The position numbers and the translations under genes are program-made. The notes below the pieces were generated by a model. It saw only the letters and a list, made by a program, of their open reading frames with translations, was not told the origin of the DNA and did no database searches. This document shows positions 26,416 through 35,088 of a stretch of 64,000 nucleotides of DNA, one piece after another; within the stretch, counting starts at the first letter, position 1; each line of letters begins with the position of its first letter. Source of the DNA: Edaphocola aurantiacus (GTDB lineage: Bacteria > Bacteroidota > Bacteroidia > Chitinophagales > Chitinophagaceae). The DNA is taken from assembly GCF_019797745.1 (NCBI RefSeq), contig NZ_VOSI01000002.1, positions 870,242 to 934,241 on the forward strand, in the 5' to 3' direction.

Positions 26416-27357
26416 TCAAATTATAAATCCTAATTTTTTCCTTAATGTAAGACACATTTTAGTGTTGGCATCATAGGTATAACCGCCTATATGTGCGGTG
26501 CCTATAAAGTTGGGCATATGCAGCATTTCCATAGCTATCGCAAACATCTTATCATCCATTTTGCTGATAGGTTCTTTTTCCCATACATCAAGGGCAGCGC
26601 CAACAATTTTGCCACGGAGTAATCCATCATAGACCGCATATTGCTCCGCCACTTCACCTCTTGATAAATTAAGTAAGGTGAACGGATGTTGCATACGCTT
26701 ACAAAACTCCTGGTTGAAGTAATGATGGGTGTCCTTTGTATACGGAACGTGAAAGCTGATCATCGTGGCCTCCTGGTATATTTGCTCAAGGTCGGTACAC
26801 CATGTAATTCCAGGATTGGGTGGATAGTCTTTTGCTTCAATATCGAAGCCCAGGACCTTTACCCCCATTGCAGTCAGCTTTTGTGCAAAGCGGTAACCAT
26901 TATTACCCATGCCGATAATACCGGCTGTTGTGCCTTCTATTTCAAAGCCACGGTTATCGTCCCTAAGCCAGATGTCCTGGCGCAGTTCTATATGTGACTT
27001 TATAATGCGGTGCTGTAAGGCCAGGTACATGCCCAGGGCCTGTTCGGCTACGGCATTGGCATTCCCTTCCGGGCTGCTGATGCAGATGATATTACGGCTT
27101 TTGGCATAGGCTACATCTATATGTTCCATACCGCTGCCCATACGGCCTATCCAGTGCAGGTTTTCAGCCTTTTCCAGTAAAGGCTGATCGAACTTTATTT
27201 TGGTGGAGGTAATGATACCCGTATAATCCTGAATACACTGCGAGAGTTGCTCATAATCGATCGAAAAGCCTTCTTCCAGTGTATACCCCTTCTCCAGGAG
27301 AAAATCAGACAGTACCGGTTCTATTTTAGTGATAAGCAATACGCGTTTCACACTCAT
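26416..27357 (-). CDS. D-isomer 2-hydroxyacid dehydrogenase family protein
   Basis: 313 residues. The substrate domain has the lid motif RMGSGMEHIDVAYAKSRN; the NAD-binding Rossmann motif is TTAGIIGMGNNGYRFAQKL. Catalytic residues appear as Arg in LNLSRGEV, Glu in LDVWEKEP and His in GTAHIGGYT, so the enzyme should be active. Closest to phosphoglycerate dehydrogenase-like proteins, but it has no ACT domain and its substrate is not determinable. Its ATG overlaps the rsmA stop (ATGA, 4 bases), implying translational coupling. Confidence 0.87.
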   Translation of the reverse strand: MSVKRVLLITKIEPVLSDFLLEKGYTLEEGFSIDYEQLSQCIQDYTGIITSTKIKFDQPLLEKAENLHWIGRMGSGMEHIDVAYAKSRNIICISSPEGNANAVAEQALGMYLALQHRIIKSHIELRQDIWLRDDNRGFEIEGTTAGIIGMGNNGYRFAQKLTAMGVKVLGFDIEAKDYPPNPGITWCTDLEQIYQEATMISFHVPYTKDTHHYFNQEFCKRMQHPFTLLNLSRGEVAEQYAVYDGLLRGKIVGAALDVWEKEPISKMDDKMFAIAMEMLHMPNFIGTAHIGGYTYDANTKMCLTLRKKLGFII

Positions 27358-28112
27358 TTTTTAAAGTATTGATTGTACATCGCAACAAATTCTGCTACAG
27401 AAAGCTGTTCTGCACGTTTATTGAAAATTTCATCGCCCAATTGTTCAGGAGCAATCAAAGGTCTTAACGCATTACGCAGTGTTTTTCGTCTCTGTCCAAA
27501 TGCAGTTTTAACCATTTTCTGAAACTTAGGAAACTGGTCAATCTGGTATTTGTTACCGGCATTCTTCAACCTGATCACGCCTGATTTAACTTTAGGAGGA
27601 GGGGTGAAGCAATTCTCATGCACATCAAAGAGGTAAGTAACATCAAAGTATGCTTGTATCAGAACACTGAGTATACCATAATCTTTCTTTCCGGATGCAG
27701 CGGCTACGCGCAGTGCAACCTCCTTCTGGAACATACCAATTACCTCATCGACCTGGTGATGCCAGTCCAGTACCTTAAACAGGATCTGGGAAGAGATATT
27801 ATAAGGGAAGTTACCGACCAATGAAAACTGACCTTCAAATGGTACAGTAGATTTCAGAAAATCGATATGGATCAGTTTGTCGGTTATGGCCGGGTAAGTT
27901 GCCTTCAGATAATTTACTTTATCGTCGTCAATCTCAACAGCCTTGTAATGGATATTTGGAATCTCTAGTAAGTACTTGGACAGTGCGCCGCCGCCGGGTC
28001 CTACTTCTACAAGATTTAAACCTTCACTGAGGGTAACCTGGTCTACAATTTTAAGGCACATATTCTCATCATGCAGGAAGTGCTGACCCAGGCTTTTCTT
28101 TAAAATATACAT
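27354..28112 (-). CDS. rsmA: 16S rRNA dimethyladenosine transferase
   Basis: 252-residue KsgA/RsmA that dimethylates A1518 and A1519 near the 3' end of 16S rRNA. The start KSLGQHFLHDENM is diagnostic, followed by the SAM motif LVEVGPGGGALSKYL and the catalytic NFPYNISSQ (a variant of NLPYN). The C-terminal domain has FGQRRKTLRNALR. It overlaps the dehydrogenase start by 4 bases and is preceded by a -7 box with a very short leader. Confidence 0.96.
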   Translation of the reverse strand: MYILKKSLGQHFLHDENMCLKIVDQVTLSEGLNLVEVGPGGGALSKYLLEIPNIHYKAVEIDDDKVNYLKATYPAITDKLIHIDFLKSTVPFEGQFSLVGNFPYNISSQILFKVLDWHHQVDEVIGMFQKEVALRVAAASGKKDYGILSVLIQAYFDVTYLFDVHENCFTPPPKVKSGVIRLKNAGNKYQIDQFPKFQKMVKTAFGQRRKTLRNALRPLIAPEQLGDEIFNKRAEQLSVAEFVAMYNQYFKK

Positions 28113-28129
28113 ATATGAAGATTAGTGTA

Positions 28130-28137
28130 CAAAAGTA
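28130..28137 (-). promoter_or_regulatory. -7 box for rsmA
   Basis: Minus-strand TACTTTTG fits TAnnTTTG. Initiation about 7 bases downstream would leave a leader of only about 10 bases. Confidence 0.55.
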
Positions 28138-28139
28138 AG

Positions 28140-28181
28140 CATAAAAAGAAAGCCCGCATTGCTGCGGGCTTTCTTTTTATG
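28140..28181 (-). terminator. Terminator after the major OmpA gene
   Basis: Perfect dyad of 19+19 bases around loop ttgc, core agcccgca/tgcgggct, with A and T tracts on either side. It separates the OmpA gene from rsmA. Confidence 0.9.
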
Positions 28182-28205
28182 ATCTAAAGTATGGTTAACT
28201 TAGAA

Positions 28206-29903
28206 TTATTTGCTTGTACCCAGGTGTGGGTGTGGAGGAGCTACAGAAGATGGACCTTCTTCGCCTTCGTTAGCTGAACGATACATAACAGAGTTGATAT
28301 CGCCAGTAGCACCAGAGTATTGGAAGATGAAACGGTCACGGCTGATGTTTTGAGTTTCAGTCATGTACTCGATTACATTGTTTACGCGGTCCCAAGCACG
28401 TTGTTGTTGTACTTTAGAAGCACCAGCGTTACCCATTACTACCACTTTACAAGAAGGGTTAGCGTTCATCTGAGCAGCTAAGTTAGCCAGTTGGCTTTGA
28501 GCAGCTGGAGACAGACGAGCAGAGTTGTTAGAGAACATTACTGAACCTGCAGCGATAGAACCACAAGAAGCAACTGTACCACCACAACCGTCTGGACAAG
28601 GGCATTTACCAACACCATCAGCGTCAACTGGTTGACAGTAAGTAGGAGTGATTAATTCTTTATCCATGTAATCAGGAACGCCATCACCATCAGTATCCAG
28701 AGGACAACCAGTAGCGTCAACTTTCACGCCAGCTTGAGTATCAGGACATTTGTCGAATTGGTTAGCAACACCGTCTTTATCATCATCAGCCAGAACTGGA
28801 TCAGGCAGCATCATGTGACGAGGAGCAGCCATTTCGTTGTAGATATGATCCATTGGATTAACCCACCATAATGGTTGTACGTTTCTTTTCTTGTTACCCA
28901 GGTTGAAACCTAAACCAACAGAAGCATAGTTAATCAGATCTTTATCATTGTTCTGCATGAAAGAGCTTTCAGTTGCATCTAAGATGTCCAGACCAGTCCA
29001 AGTGATTTTATCTTCGAATTGTAAAGATACGCGATCACCTAATTTGAATTGGATACCCAGACCACCAACTAACGCAGGAACTAAACCCCATGTTTTGTCG
29101 CCGATGTCAAATTTAGCCTGACCTTTGTTCGTTAAGTTAGCGCGGTTAGCGTCAACATAAGTCGCATCTTTCAGTGCTTTTTTGTAATCTTTCTGAGCAT
29201 CTGTAGTTAATACGCCATTTGCGTCAACTGGCCAGCCAGCGAAATCAAATGCAGTACCGTTAGCTTGCATGTTACCAACTTGTGTGTTCCACAGTAAAGC
29301 ACCAGCACCTGCAAAACCGTAGAAGCTGAATGCATTCTTAGCTTTGTGGAAACGGATGTTGTTAGTAGCAGCAACAACTTGTAAAGTTAACTCATGTGCA
29401 CGGTATTTGTAGTTGTTATAAACCAGAGCACCTGGGTTAGTGTTGTACGCACCCCAAGAAGTACCTGCATAAGCAGCCTCACGACCACGGTAGTCAATAC
29501 CTTGAGCGTTTTGGAAGTTATACTGTAAACGACCAGAGAAAGTGTATCCGAAAGCTTTACGCAGAGATGCGCCGAAGCCCATAGCGTTAAACGGATTAGT
29601 TGCAGTCCAAGGCATTTTGTCCGTAACGTCAGAGAATAAGTTTTGTGTACCAACGCTTACGCCTAATTCCCACATATTACGTGGTTTTGCAGGGAAGCCA
29701 TACTGGTAGTTTAAATATTGGCGTTGTTGTTCCATTCTGCTTTTTGGAACATACGCTGTGTCTAATACATCATATACTTGACCACGGTAAGTCATGTCTC
29801 TACCGCCCCAAGATGATGATTGTTGTGTTTCTTGCGCAAAGGCCGGTTGTAAAGCCATTGCCGAACACAAACCTGCTAACAAGATGTACTTTTTGTTTAC
29901 CAT
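28206..29903 (-). CDS. OmpA-family outer membrane protein with TSP type-3 calcium repeats
   Basis: 565 residues. Signal peptide ends about residue 23 (LQPAFAQ). An N-terminal beta-barrel-like region of about 320 residues comes next. Then come TSP3-type repeats (DDDKDGVANQFDKCPDTQ, DTDGDGVPDYMD), a Cys-rich stretch (KCPCPDGCGG), and a C-terminal OmpA-like region (about 455-565). In that region the usual GHTD motif is replaced by GNAG, while an Arg in QQQRAWDRVNN remains, so peptidoglycan binding may be impaired. Codon choice differs from most neighbours and resembles tuf, suggesting very high expression. Its own promoter and strong terminator make it a single-gene unit. Probably a major porin-like protein. 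Confidence 0.88.
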   Translation of the reverse strand: MVNKKYILLAGLCSAMALQPAFAQETQQSSSWGGRDMTYRGQVYDVLDTAYVPKSRMEQQRQYLNYQYGFPAKPRNMWELGVSVGTQNLFSDVTDKMPWTATNPFNAMGFGASLRKAFGYTFSGRLQYNFQNAQGIDYRGREAAYAGTSWGAYNTNPGALVYNNYKYRAHELTLQVVAATNNIRFHKAKNAFSFYGFAGAGALLWNTQVGNMQANGTAFDFAGWPVDANGVLTTDAQKDYKKALKDATYVDANRANLTNKGQAKFDIGDKTWGLVPALVGGLGIQFKLGDRVSLQFEDKITWTGLDILDATESSFMQNNDKDLINYASVGLGFNLGNKKRNVQPLWWVNPMDHIYNEMAAPRHMMLPDPVLADDDKDGVANQFDKCPDTQAGVKVDATGCPLDTDGDGVPDYMDKELITPTYCQPVDADGVGKCPCPDGCGGTVASCGSIAAGSVMFSNNSARLSPAAQSQLANLAAQMNANPSCKVVVMGNAGASKVQQQRAWDRVNNVIEYMTETQNISRDRFIFQYSGATGDINSVMYRSANEGEEGPSSVAPPHPHLGTSK

Positions 29904-29953
29904 AACGAGATTTGTTTATTAACGTTTTTAGTTTTTATTTCTAAGTATTGCGA

Positions 29954-29961
29954 CAAAGGTA
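29954..29961 (-). promoter_or_regulatory. -7 box for the major OmpA gene
   Basis: Minus-strand TACCTTTG fits TAnnTTTG, 50 bases before the start codon, in a very A/T-rich region. Confidence 0.6.
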
Positions 29962-30182
29962 TATTCTATTTCGAGAAAAAAAAAATAAATACCTGAATTT
30001 ATGGCATATTCGTCTATTTTTTCAATTTGATAACAATCAGGGTATAACTGCATTTGGGCCTTGTTATTTGTTATCAGAGTTGTTATAAATACATAAATTT
30101 AAATGTGATCAGAACTTATACATCGCTTTCCTGAAATAATAAGTACCTTAGCCGGACATTTTAATGAAGATATAATATTCGA

Positions 30183-31145
30183 ATGAAATTAGCCAAAAAA
30201 GTAATTGAGGAAGAGCTGAAAATATTTGAAGAGCACTTCGCTCAGAGTATGAAAAGTGGCAAAGGCTTGCTCGATCGTATCATGAGTTTTATCATTAAGC
30301 GGAAGGGGAAACAAATGAGACCAATGTTTGTTTTTCTGGCAGCGAAAGTAGCTGGTGGTACTGATGAGCGCACTTTTCGAGCAGCATCACTTATTGAATT
30401 GTTACATACGGCTACCCTGGTACATGATGATGTAGTGGATGAGGCTAATATGCGCAGGGGCTTTTTTTCAATTAATGCTTTATGGAAAAATAAGGTGGCT
30501 GTGTTGGTAGGGGACTACCTGTTATCTAAAGGTTTGCTGCTTTCTGTTGAGCATGGAGATTACCCCATTCTTAAAATTGTATCTAAGGCTGTGAAGGAAA
30601 TGAGTGAAGGAGAACTGCTGCAGATTGAAAAGACACGTAAACTCGATATTAAAGAAGATATTTATTTTGAGATCATACGCAGCAAAACAGCCTCATTGCT
30701 GGCTGCAGCCTGTAGTGCTGGTGCATGGTCTGTTACAGAGAACGAAGCGGAAGCCGAGAAAATGCGCCAGTTTGGCGAGAAGCTGGGCATTAGTTTCCAG
30801 ATAAAGGACGATCTGTTTGACTACGGCCATGATAATATTGGCAAACCAACAGGAATAGATATCCGGGAGAAGAAAATGACCCTTCCCCTGATTTACACTT
30901 TGCAGACTGCAGAGGAAACGACAAGACGTAAGATAATATATATCGTTAAGAACCAGAATACGCAAAAAGATAAGGTTGAGGAAGTCATTGGACTGGTGAA
31001 GCAGCATGGTGGAATTGAATATGCCAAGACTAAAATGGAGGCCTATCAAAAAGAGGCATTGGATATATTACATAGTTTCCCGCCTTCAGAAGCGAGAGAC
31101 GCTATGGAAGATCTGGTGGCTTATGTGACCAGCCGTAAATATTAA
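30183..31145 (+). CDS. Trans-isoprenyl diphosphate synthase (polyprenyl synthetase)
   Basis: 320 residues. The first Asp-rich motif is LVHDDVVDEANMRRG, the second FQIKDDLFDYG; both bind Mg-diphosphate. KGKQMRPMFVFLAAK holds the IPP-binding Lys/Arg. Residues before the first DDxxD are small, suggesting a long-chain product such as the side chain of menaquinone, but product length is inference. The start at 30183 follows a weak -7-like TACCTTAG at 30144. It lies 26 bases before the OmpA lipoprotein. Confidence 0.92.
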   Translation: MKLAKKVIEEELKIFEEHFAQSMKSGKGLLDRIMSFIIKRKGKQMRPMFVFLAAKVAGGTDERTFRAASLIELLHTATLVHDDVVDEANMRRGFFSINALWKNKVAVLVGDYLLSKGLLLSVEHGDYPILKIVSKAVKEMSEGELLQIEKTRKLDIKEDIYFEIIRSKTASLLAAACSAGAWSVTENEAEAEKMRQFGEKLGISFQIKDDLFDYGHDNIGKPTGIDIREKKMTLPLIYTLQTAEETTRRKIIYIVKNQNTQKDKVEEVIGLVKQHGGIEYAKTKMEAYQKEALDILHSFPPSEARDAMEDLVAYVTSRKY

Positions 31146-31171
31146 AACATCTAAATACCATATTGCTTACA

Positions 31172-31981
31172 ATGAAAAAGATTGCAAAACCACTAATTGC
31201 CGCTGCCGCTTTACTTACGCTCAATACACAATATAGTTGTGTGTCCAGTAAGAAGTACAAGGATGCTAATGCAACTATTGCTTCTCTGCGTAATCGTAAC
31301 AAAGATTTGAACACCAATATTGACAACCTCAGAGACCGGCTTGAATTAATGGAGTCGGCCAATAATAGCGCTGCCCAGGAAATCCAGGATAAGGAGTCGA
31401 CTATTACTGCAAAGCAGTCTGAACTGGATGCCAAACAGGCAGAGATCGCTGCTCAACAGGAAAGGCTGCGCACCCTGCAGGAATTGATTGATAAGCAGAA
31501 GGCCAAGACAGAGGAACTGAAAAACAAGATGTCGGAGGCACTGAAAGGATTCAAGGCCAGTGAACTGACCGTATCTCAGAAAAATGGTAAGGTGTATGTA
31601 AGCCTGCAGGAAAGTCTTTTGTTCCCATCGGGTAGTGCCGTGGTGAATACCGGGGCCAAGAATGCTTTGTCAAAACTTGCTGAAGTATTAAATGCCAATC
31701 CGGATATTACTATAGCTGTAGAAGGACATACCGATTCCATTCCTATCCGTTTGAAATTTGAAGATAACTGGGCCCTTAGTGTTGCCCGTGCAACAGCAAT
31801 CGTAAGGGTACTGACCAATGATTATAAAATTGATCCGGAGCGGATTATCGCCAGTGGCCGCAGCCAGTACTTCCCGGTTGCCGGCAATGAGAGTCCCGAA
31901 GGCAGGGCTTTGAACCGTAGAACGGAGATCATCCTGGAGCCTAAGCTGGACGCACTATATAATATTATAGAACAACAATAA
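31172..31981 (+). CDS. OmpA-family lipoprotein with coiled coil
   Basis: 269 residues from the ATG at 31172 (the frame also opens at a TTG nine bases earlier). A lipoprotein signal ends in TQYSCVSSKK. A long coiled coil rich in Lys/Glu/Gln (about residues 35-125) leads to a canonical OmpA domain: LLFPSGSAVVN, VEGHTDSIP with the Asp that contacts diaminopimelate, ALSVARATAIVRVL with the Arg, and GRSQYFPV. It should tether the outer membrane to peptidoglycan. It follows the prenyl synthase by 26 bases. Confidence 0.92.
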   Translation: MKKIAKPLIAAAALLTLNTQYSCVSSKKYKDANATIASLRNRNKDLNTNIDNLRDRLELMESANNSAAQEIQDKESTITAKQSELDAKQAEIAAQQERLRTLQELIDKQKAKTEELKNKMSEALKGFKASELTVSQKNGKVYVSLQESLLFPSGSAVVNTGAKNALSKLAEVLNANPDITIAVEGHTDSIPIRLKFEDNWALSVARATAIVRVLTNDYKIDPERIIASGRSQYFPVAGNESPEGRALNRRTEIILEPKLDALYNIIEQQ

Positions 31982-32033
31982 GCTTATAAAAAAATAAACC
32001 TGCCGTATGGCAGGTTTATTTTTTTATAAGCTT
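31980..32033. terminator. Bidirectional terminator between OmpA lipoprotein gene and rng
   Basis: Perfect dyad of 25+25 bases around loop gtat; core aaacctgcc/ggcaggttt, with seven-base A and T tracts inside the arms and outer aagctt sequences. It starts within the stop codon of the plus-strand gene. Confidence 0.92.
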
Positions 32034-32040
32034 ATTCCAT

Positions 32041-33597
32041 TTACAGTTTTATGAAATCATCGGTTTGGGTATCGATGAATTTGTATTGTGTAATCGGGAA
32101 GTCATTATTAGGTTTGATCTTCAGCCAGATCTTGTGTTTGCGATACCATTTCCATTGTAGTGATTTCCAGAAGCCGCCATACTTAATATATGACTGCAAC
32201 ATCGGGTGACACATAATGGCCAGGTTTTTATGTCCCTGGTTGATCAGGTATTGCACATCTTTAGCTACTTCATCAGTAATCAGGATAGAAGGTTCAATCT
32301 TACCGCTGCCTTTGCAGGTAGGACAAACTTCCGTTGTATTGATATTGATTTCCGGGCGCAGGCGCTGACGGGTCAGCTGCATCAGTCCGAATTTAGAGAT
32401 TGGCAGTACTGTATTTCTGGCTCTGTCTTTAGTCATAAACTTAGACATCGCATCATGCAGTATCTTGCGGTTCTCCGGTAACTTCAGGTCAATAAAGTCG
32501 ATAATAATAATACCGCCCAGATCTCTCAATCTTAACTGGCGTGCAATTTCTTCTGCGGCCTCCAGGTTTGTCTTTAATGCACTTTCTTCCTGGTTGCTGT
32601 CTGCTGCACGGGTACCGCTGTTTACATCAATCACGTGCATCGCTTCTGTATGCTCAATGATCAGGTAGGCACCACTGTTCAGGTTAACGGTTTTGCCAAA
32701 AGAGGCTTTTACCTGGCGGGTAATGCCAAAGGAATCAAAGATCGGTTGATCCTGGTGATAAAACTGCACAATCTCTTCCTTTTCAGGAGCGATCTTAGCA
32801 ATATAGTCACGGGTATCGTTCAATATTCCTTTATCATTAACCACTACTTTTGAGAAACTGTCATTTAGCAGATCGCGCAGGATAGAAGTCGTTTTAGCTT
32901 TCTCGCTCAGGATGCGCTGTGTCGGAACAGCACCTTTCAGGTTATTCTGAATATTCTGCCAGGTACTGGCCAGGTCAGAAAGATCGGAATGGAGTTCAGC
33001 TGTATTTTTTCCTTCAGCAGCAGTACGTACGATTACACCAAAGTTTTTAGGTTTGATGCTTTCCACGATTTTCTGCAAACGTTTTCTTTCTTCAGCAGAA
33101 TGTATTTTGCGGGAGATAGATACGAAGTTGTTGAAAGGAGTCAATACAACGAAACGCCCCGGAAGTGAAAGTTCGCAGCTTAAGCGGGGTCCTTTGGAGG
33201 AAATAGGTTCTTTTAGAATCTGTACCAGTATTTCAGGTTTCGGGTTGAATACATCAGTAATCTTACCGGTTTTCAGAATCTCATCTTCGTTTTTGAAATT
33301 ACCGAAATCAAAGCCGTTAGGATTAGTGTCGAATCGGGCCTGATGGGTAAATTTGATTAGTGAGCGCACATAAGGGCTCAGATCGGTATAATGGAGAAAT
33401 GCGTCTTTCTCGTAGCCAACATCTACAAATGCGGCATTAAGGCCTGGCATCAGTTTTTTGACCTTACCAAGATATAAATCGCCTACGGCAAAGGCAGTAT
33501 TGCTTTGCTCGTAATGTAATTCTACAAGTTTTTTATCCTCTAACAACGCTATTGCTACTCCGTTATCCGATGAATCGATAATCATTTCTTTGTTCAT
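32041..33597 (-). CDS. rng: Rne/Rng-family ribonuclease (RNase G type)
   Basis: 518 residues. The S1 RNA-binding domain sits at the N-terminus (GDLYLGKVKKLMPGLNAAFVDVG). The catalytic Asp residues are in AMHVIDVNSG and IIIIDFIDL, and the Zn-link Cys pair is CPTCKGSG. The length and lack of a long C-terminal scaffold match RNase G rather than RNase E. It processes rRNA and decays mRNA in the cytosol. It has a long leader containing a hairpin just before the start codon, which might allow self-control. Confidence 0.93.
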   Translation of the reverse strand: MNKEMIIDSSDNGVAIALLEDKKLVELHYEQSNTAFAVGDLYLGKVKKLMPGLNAAFVDVGYEKDAFLHYTDLSPYVRSLIKFTHQARFDTNPNGFDFGNFKNEDEILKTGKITDVFNPKPEILVQILKEPISSKGPRLSCELSLPGRFVVLTPFNNFVSISRKIHSAEERKRLQKIVESIKPKNFGVIVRTAAEGKNTAELHSDLSDLASTWQNIQNNLKGAVPTQRILSEKAKTTSILRDLLNDSFSKVVVNDKGILNDTRDYIAKIAPEKEEIVQFYHQDQPIFDSFGITRQVKASFGKTVNLNSGAYLIIEHTEAMHVIDVNSGTRAADSNQEESALKTNLEAAEEIARQLRLRDLGGIIIIDFIDLKLPENRKILHDAMSKFMTKDRARNTVLPISKFGLMQLTRQRLRPEININTTEVCPTCKGSGKIEPSILITDEVAKDVQYLINQGHKNLAIMCHPMLQSYIKYGGFWKSLQWKWYRKHKIWLKIKPNNDFPITQYKFIDTQTDDFIKL

Positions 33598-33946
33598 GAG
33601 TGATATCTTTTACATCGAACCCCAGGCGTTTGCACCAACTGGGTTCCGGCATTCTCCTCACTTATGGATACTAAGTACCGTACAACAGGTTTCTGACAAA
33701 GGCAGAGTCAGAAGAAATGCCGTCGGCATAATTAAGTTCGGGAAAGCAATTTAATGAATCTTACAATACAAAACAGCACCATAATACTAAACCCTGTATA
33801 TCTTACACAGCTGTGGCAATTAATGCCGGGTGCTGTGGGATACAGACCGGGAAGTAGCATACGGTACAAATAAGAATACAGATACCCGCAAAAAGTATAC
33901 AAGTATCTGCATCAAATATTTAAAAACAAGTGGTAACGGGTACTAC
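33598..33946. other. 349-base gap upstream of rng: leader with hairpin, otherwise nothing recognised
   Basis: No plausible coding frame, tRNA or repeat seen. A hairpin with arms gaaccccag (33617-33625) and ctgggttc (33639-33646), one bulged C, lies about 20 bases upstream of the rng start on its transcript. There is no exact TAnnTTTG box; a TAnnnTTTG-like TACTTTTTG occurs on the minus strand near 33889-33897. Confidence 0.6.
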
Positions 33947-34042
33947 TTATCTCTTTTTGCTTTTATGACGATTCTTTCTTAAACGTTTTTTGCGTTTGTG
34001 TGTTGCAATCTTATGACGTTTTCTTTTCTTACCACAAGGCAT
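33947..34042 (-). CDS. 31-residue highly basic protein, AURKAIP1/COX24-like (putative small ribosomal protein)
   Basis: A very short gene found by reading the strand directly: ATG at 34042-34040, TAA at 33949-33947. The product starts MPCGKKRKRHKIATHKRKK, and about 20 of 31 residues are Lys, Arg or His. The RHKxxTHKRKKRLRKNRHK pattern resembles the COX24/AURKAIP1 C-terminal domain (mitoribosomal mS38) and the tiny bacterial ribosomal protein bS22 of actinobacteria. A ribosomal role is inference by resemblance. It is transcribed between the TPR gene and rng, 67 bases after the TPR gene. Confidence 0.8.
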   Translation of the reverse strand: MPCGKKRKRHKIATHKRKKRLRKNRHKSKKR

Positions 34043-34109
34043 AATTAATTGATTTAATTAAGTTAATAAAATGTTTACTATATATTTCAAGCGTTTCGCG
34101 CTATAAATT

Positions 34110-35030
34110 TTATGGTTTTTGCTGCTTATTGAAAGTAGCGATATATGCATCCATGTCTTTATCAAATGCCGGGTTTTTCATAATCGCTTTCGCCTCATTG
34201 AATAACTCAATAGCTTTTTCGAGATTGCCCTGCATTTTGTAGGCCTCACCCATAAACAGGTGCGCTTCCAGATTGTTTTTGTCCAGTGCCAGTACTTTTA
34301 CACCACGTTCAATAGCCTTATCCGTTTGATTGGATTGTAATGCCATTTTACCCAGTGTAACCTGTGCCCGGATGTTCTGAGGATGTTTTTCTGCAAAATC
34401 ACGCAGTTTAAATACACCATTCATTACATCACCCCGGTCAATCATTACGACAGCAATATCCATTTCAAGGGTATCACTTTTCGGATCAATGTTTATCACT
34501 TTATTCAAAGAAGCAATCCGGCCTTCGGCCAGCCATTGTCTCACAGCAGCATCTTTCTCTTCAGACAGAGCTTCCTGAAACAAATGGGCGGCAAAGTTCA
34601 GTATTTTTTCTGAATTTTCCAAATTACCCGCTTCCGCATAATAATGTGCCGCAATACCAAACTGGTTCATTTTCTGCCAGCGATCGCCCAAAGCCTTATA
34701 GGAAGCGGCTTGCGCCGTCTGATCTTTGTTGGTAAGGGCGTCTGTTTCCAGGTGATTTATTTCTGCAGCAGTCTGCGGAGACAGTAATTTTTTCTTGGTT
34801 GCAGCAAGTAAAGAGTCAAAATTGGCAGGTGGTACCATCGCCATTGCTCCGCCCATCATGGGGCCTGCAGCTCCGGGGGCTTCCGCAGCATGGTCATGTC
34901 CGTCATCGGCACTATGGTTATGGCTCGCCTCAGCGCTTTCCTTTGCGGGTTTTACATTACTTGTACCCCAGTATATACCTGCTGTGGCAGCCAGTGCGAC
35001 ACCAATGGCGATCAATTGCTTACTGTTCAA
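34110..35030 (-). CDS. Membrane-anchored tetratricopeptide repeat protein with His-rich linker
   Basis: 306 residues. An N-terminal hydrophobic segment (IAIGVALAATAGIYWG) looks like an uncleaved anchor or signal. It is followed by a His/Asp/Ala/Met-rich linker (SHNHSADDGHDH, then MMGGAMAM), which could bind metal, and a helical TPR region from about residue 100 to the end (for example NIRAQVTLGKMALQSNQTDKAI and EAHLFMGEAYKMQGNLEKAI, each quoted in part). Probably a periplasmic scaffold. It has its own -7 box. Function unknown. Confidence 0.8.
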   Translation of the reverse strand: MNSKQLIAIGVALAATAGIYWGTSNVKPAKESAEASHNHSADDGHDHAAEAPGAAGPMMGGAMAMVPPANFDSLLAATKKKLLSPQTAAEINHLETDALTNKDQTAQAASYKALGDRWQKMNQFGIAAHYYAEAGNLENSEKILNFAAHLFQEALSEEKDAAVRQWLAEGRIASLNKVINIDPKSDTLEMDIAVVMIDRGDVMNGVFKLRDFAEKHPQNIRAQVTLGKMALQSNQTDKAIERGVKVLALDKNNLEAHLFMGEAYKMQGNLEKAIELFNEAKAIMKNPAFDKDMDAYIATFNKQQKP

Positions 35031-35046
35031 AATATTAAAATTTTTG

Positions 35047-35054
35047 CAAAATTA
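35047..35054 (-). promoter_or_regulatory. -7 box for the TPR gene
   Basis: Minus-strand TAATTTTG fits TAnnTTTG, 16 bases before the start codon. Confidence 0.55.
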
Positions 35055-35088
35055 ACGAAACTTACGTTTCTCATACGTTAAAACATGG

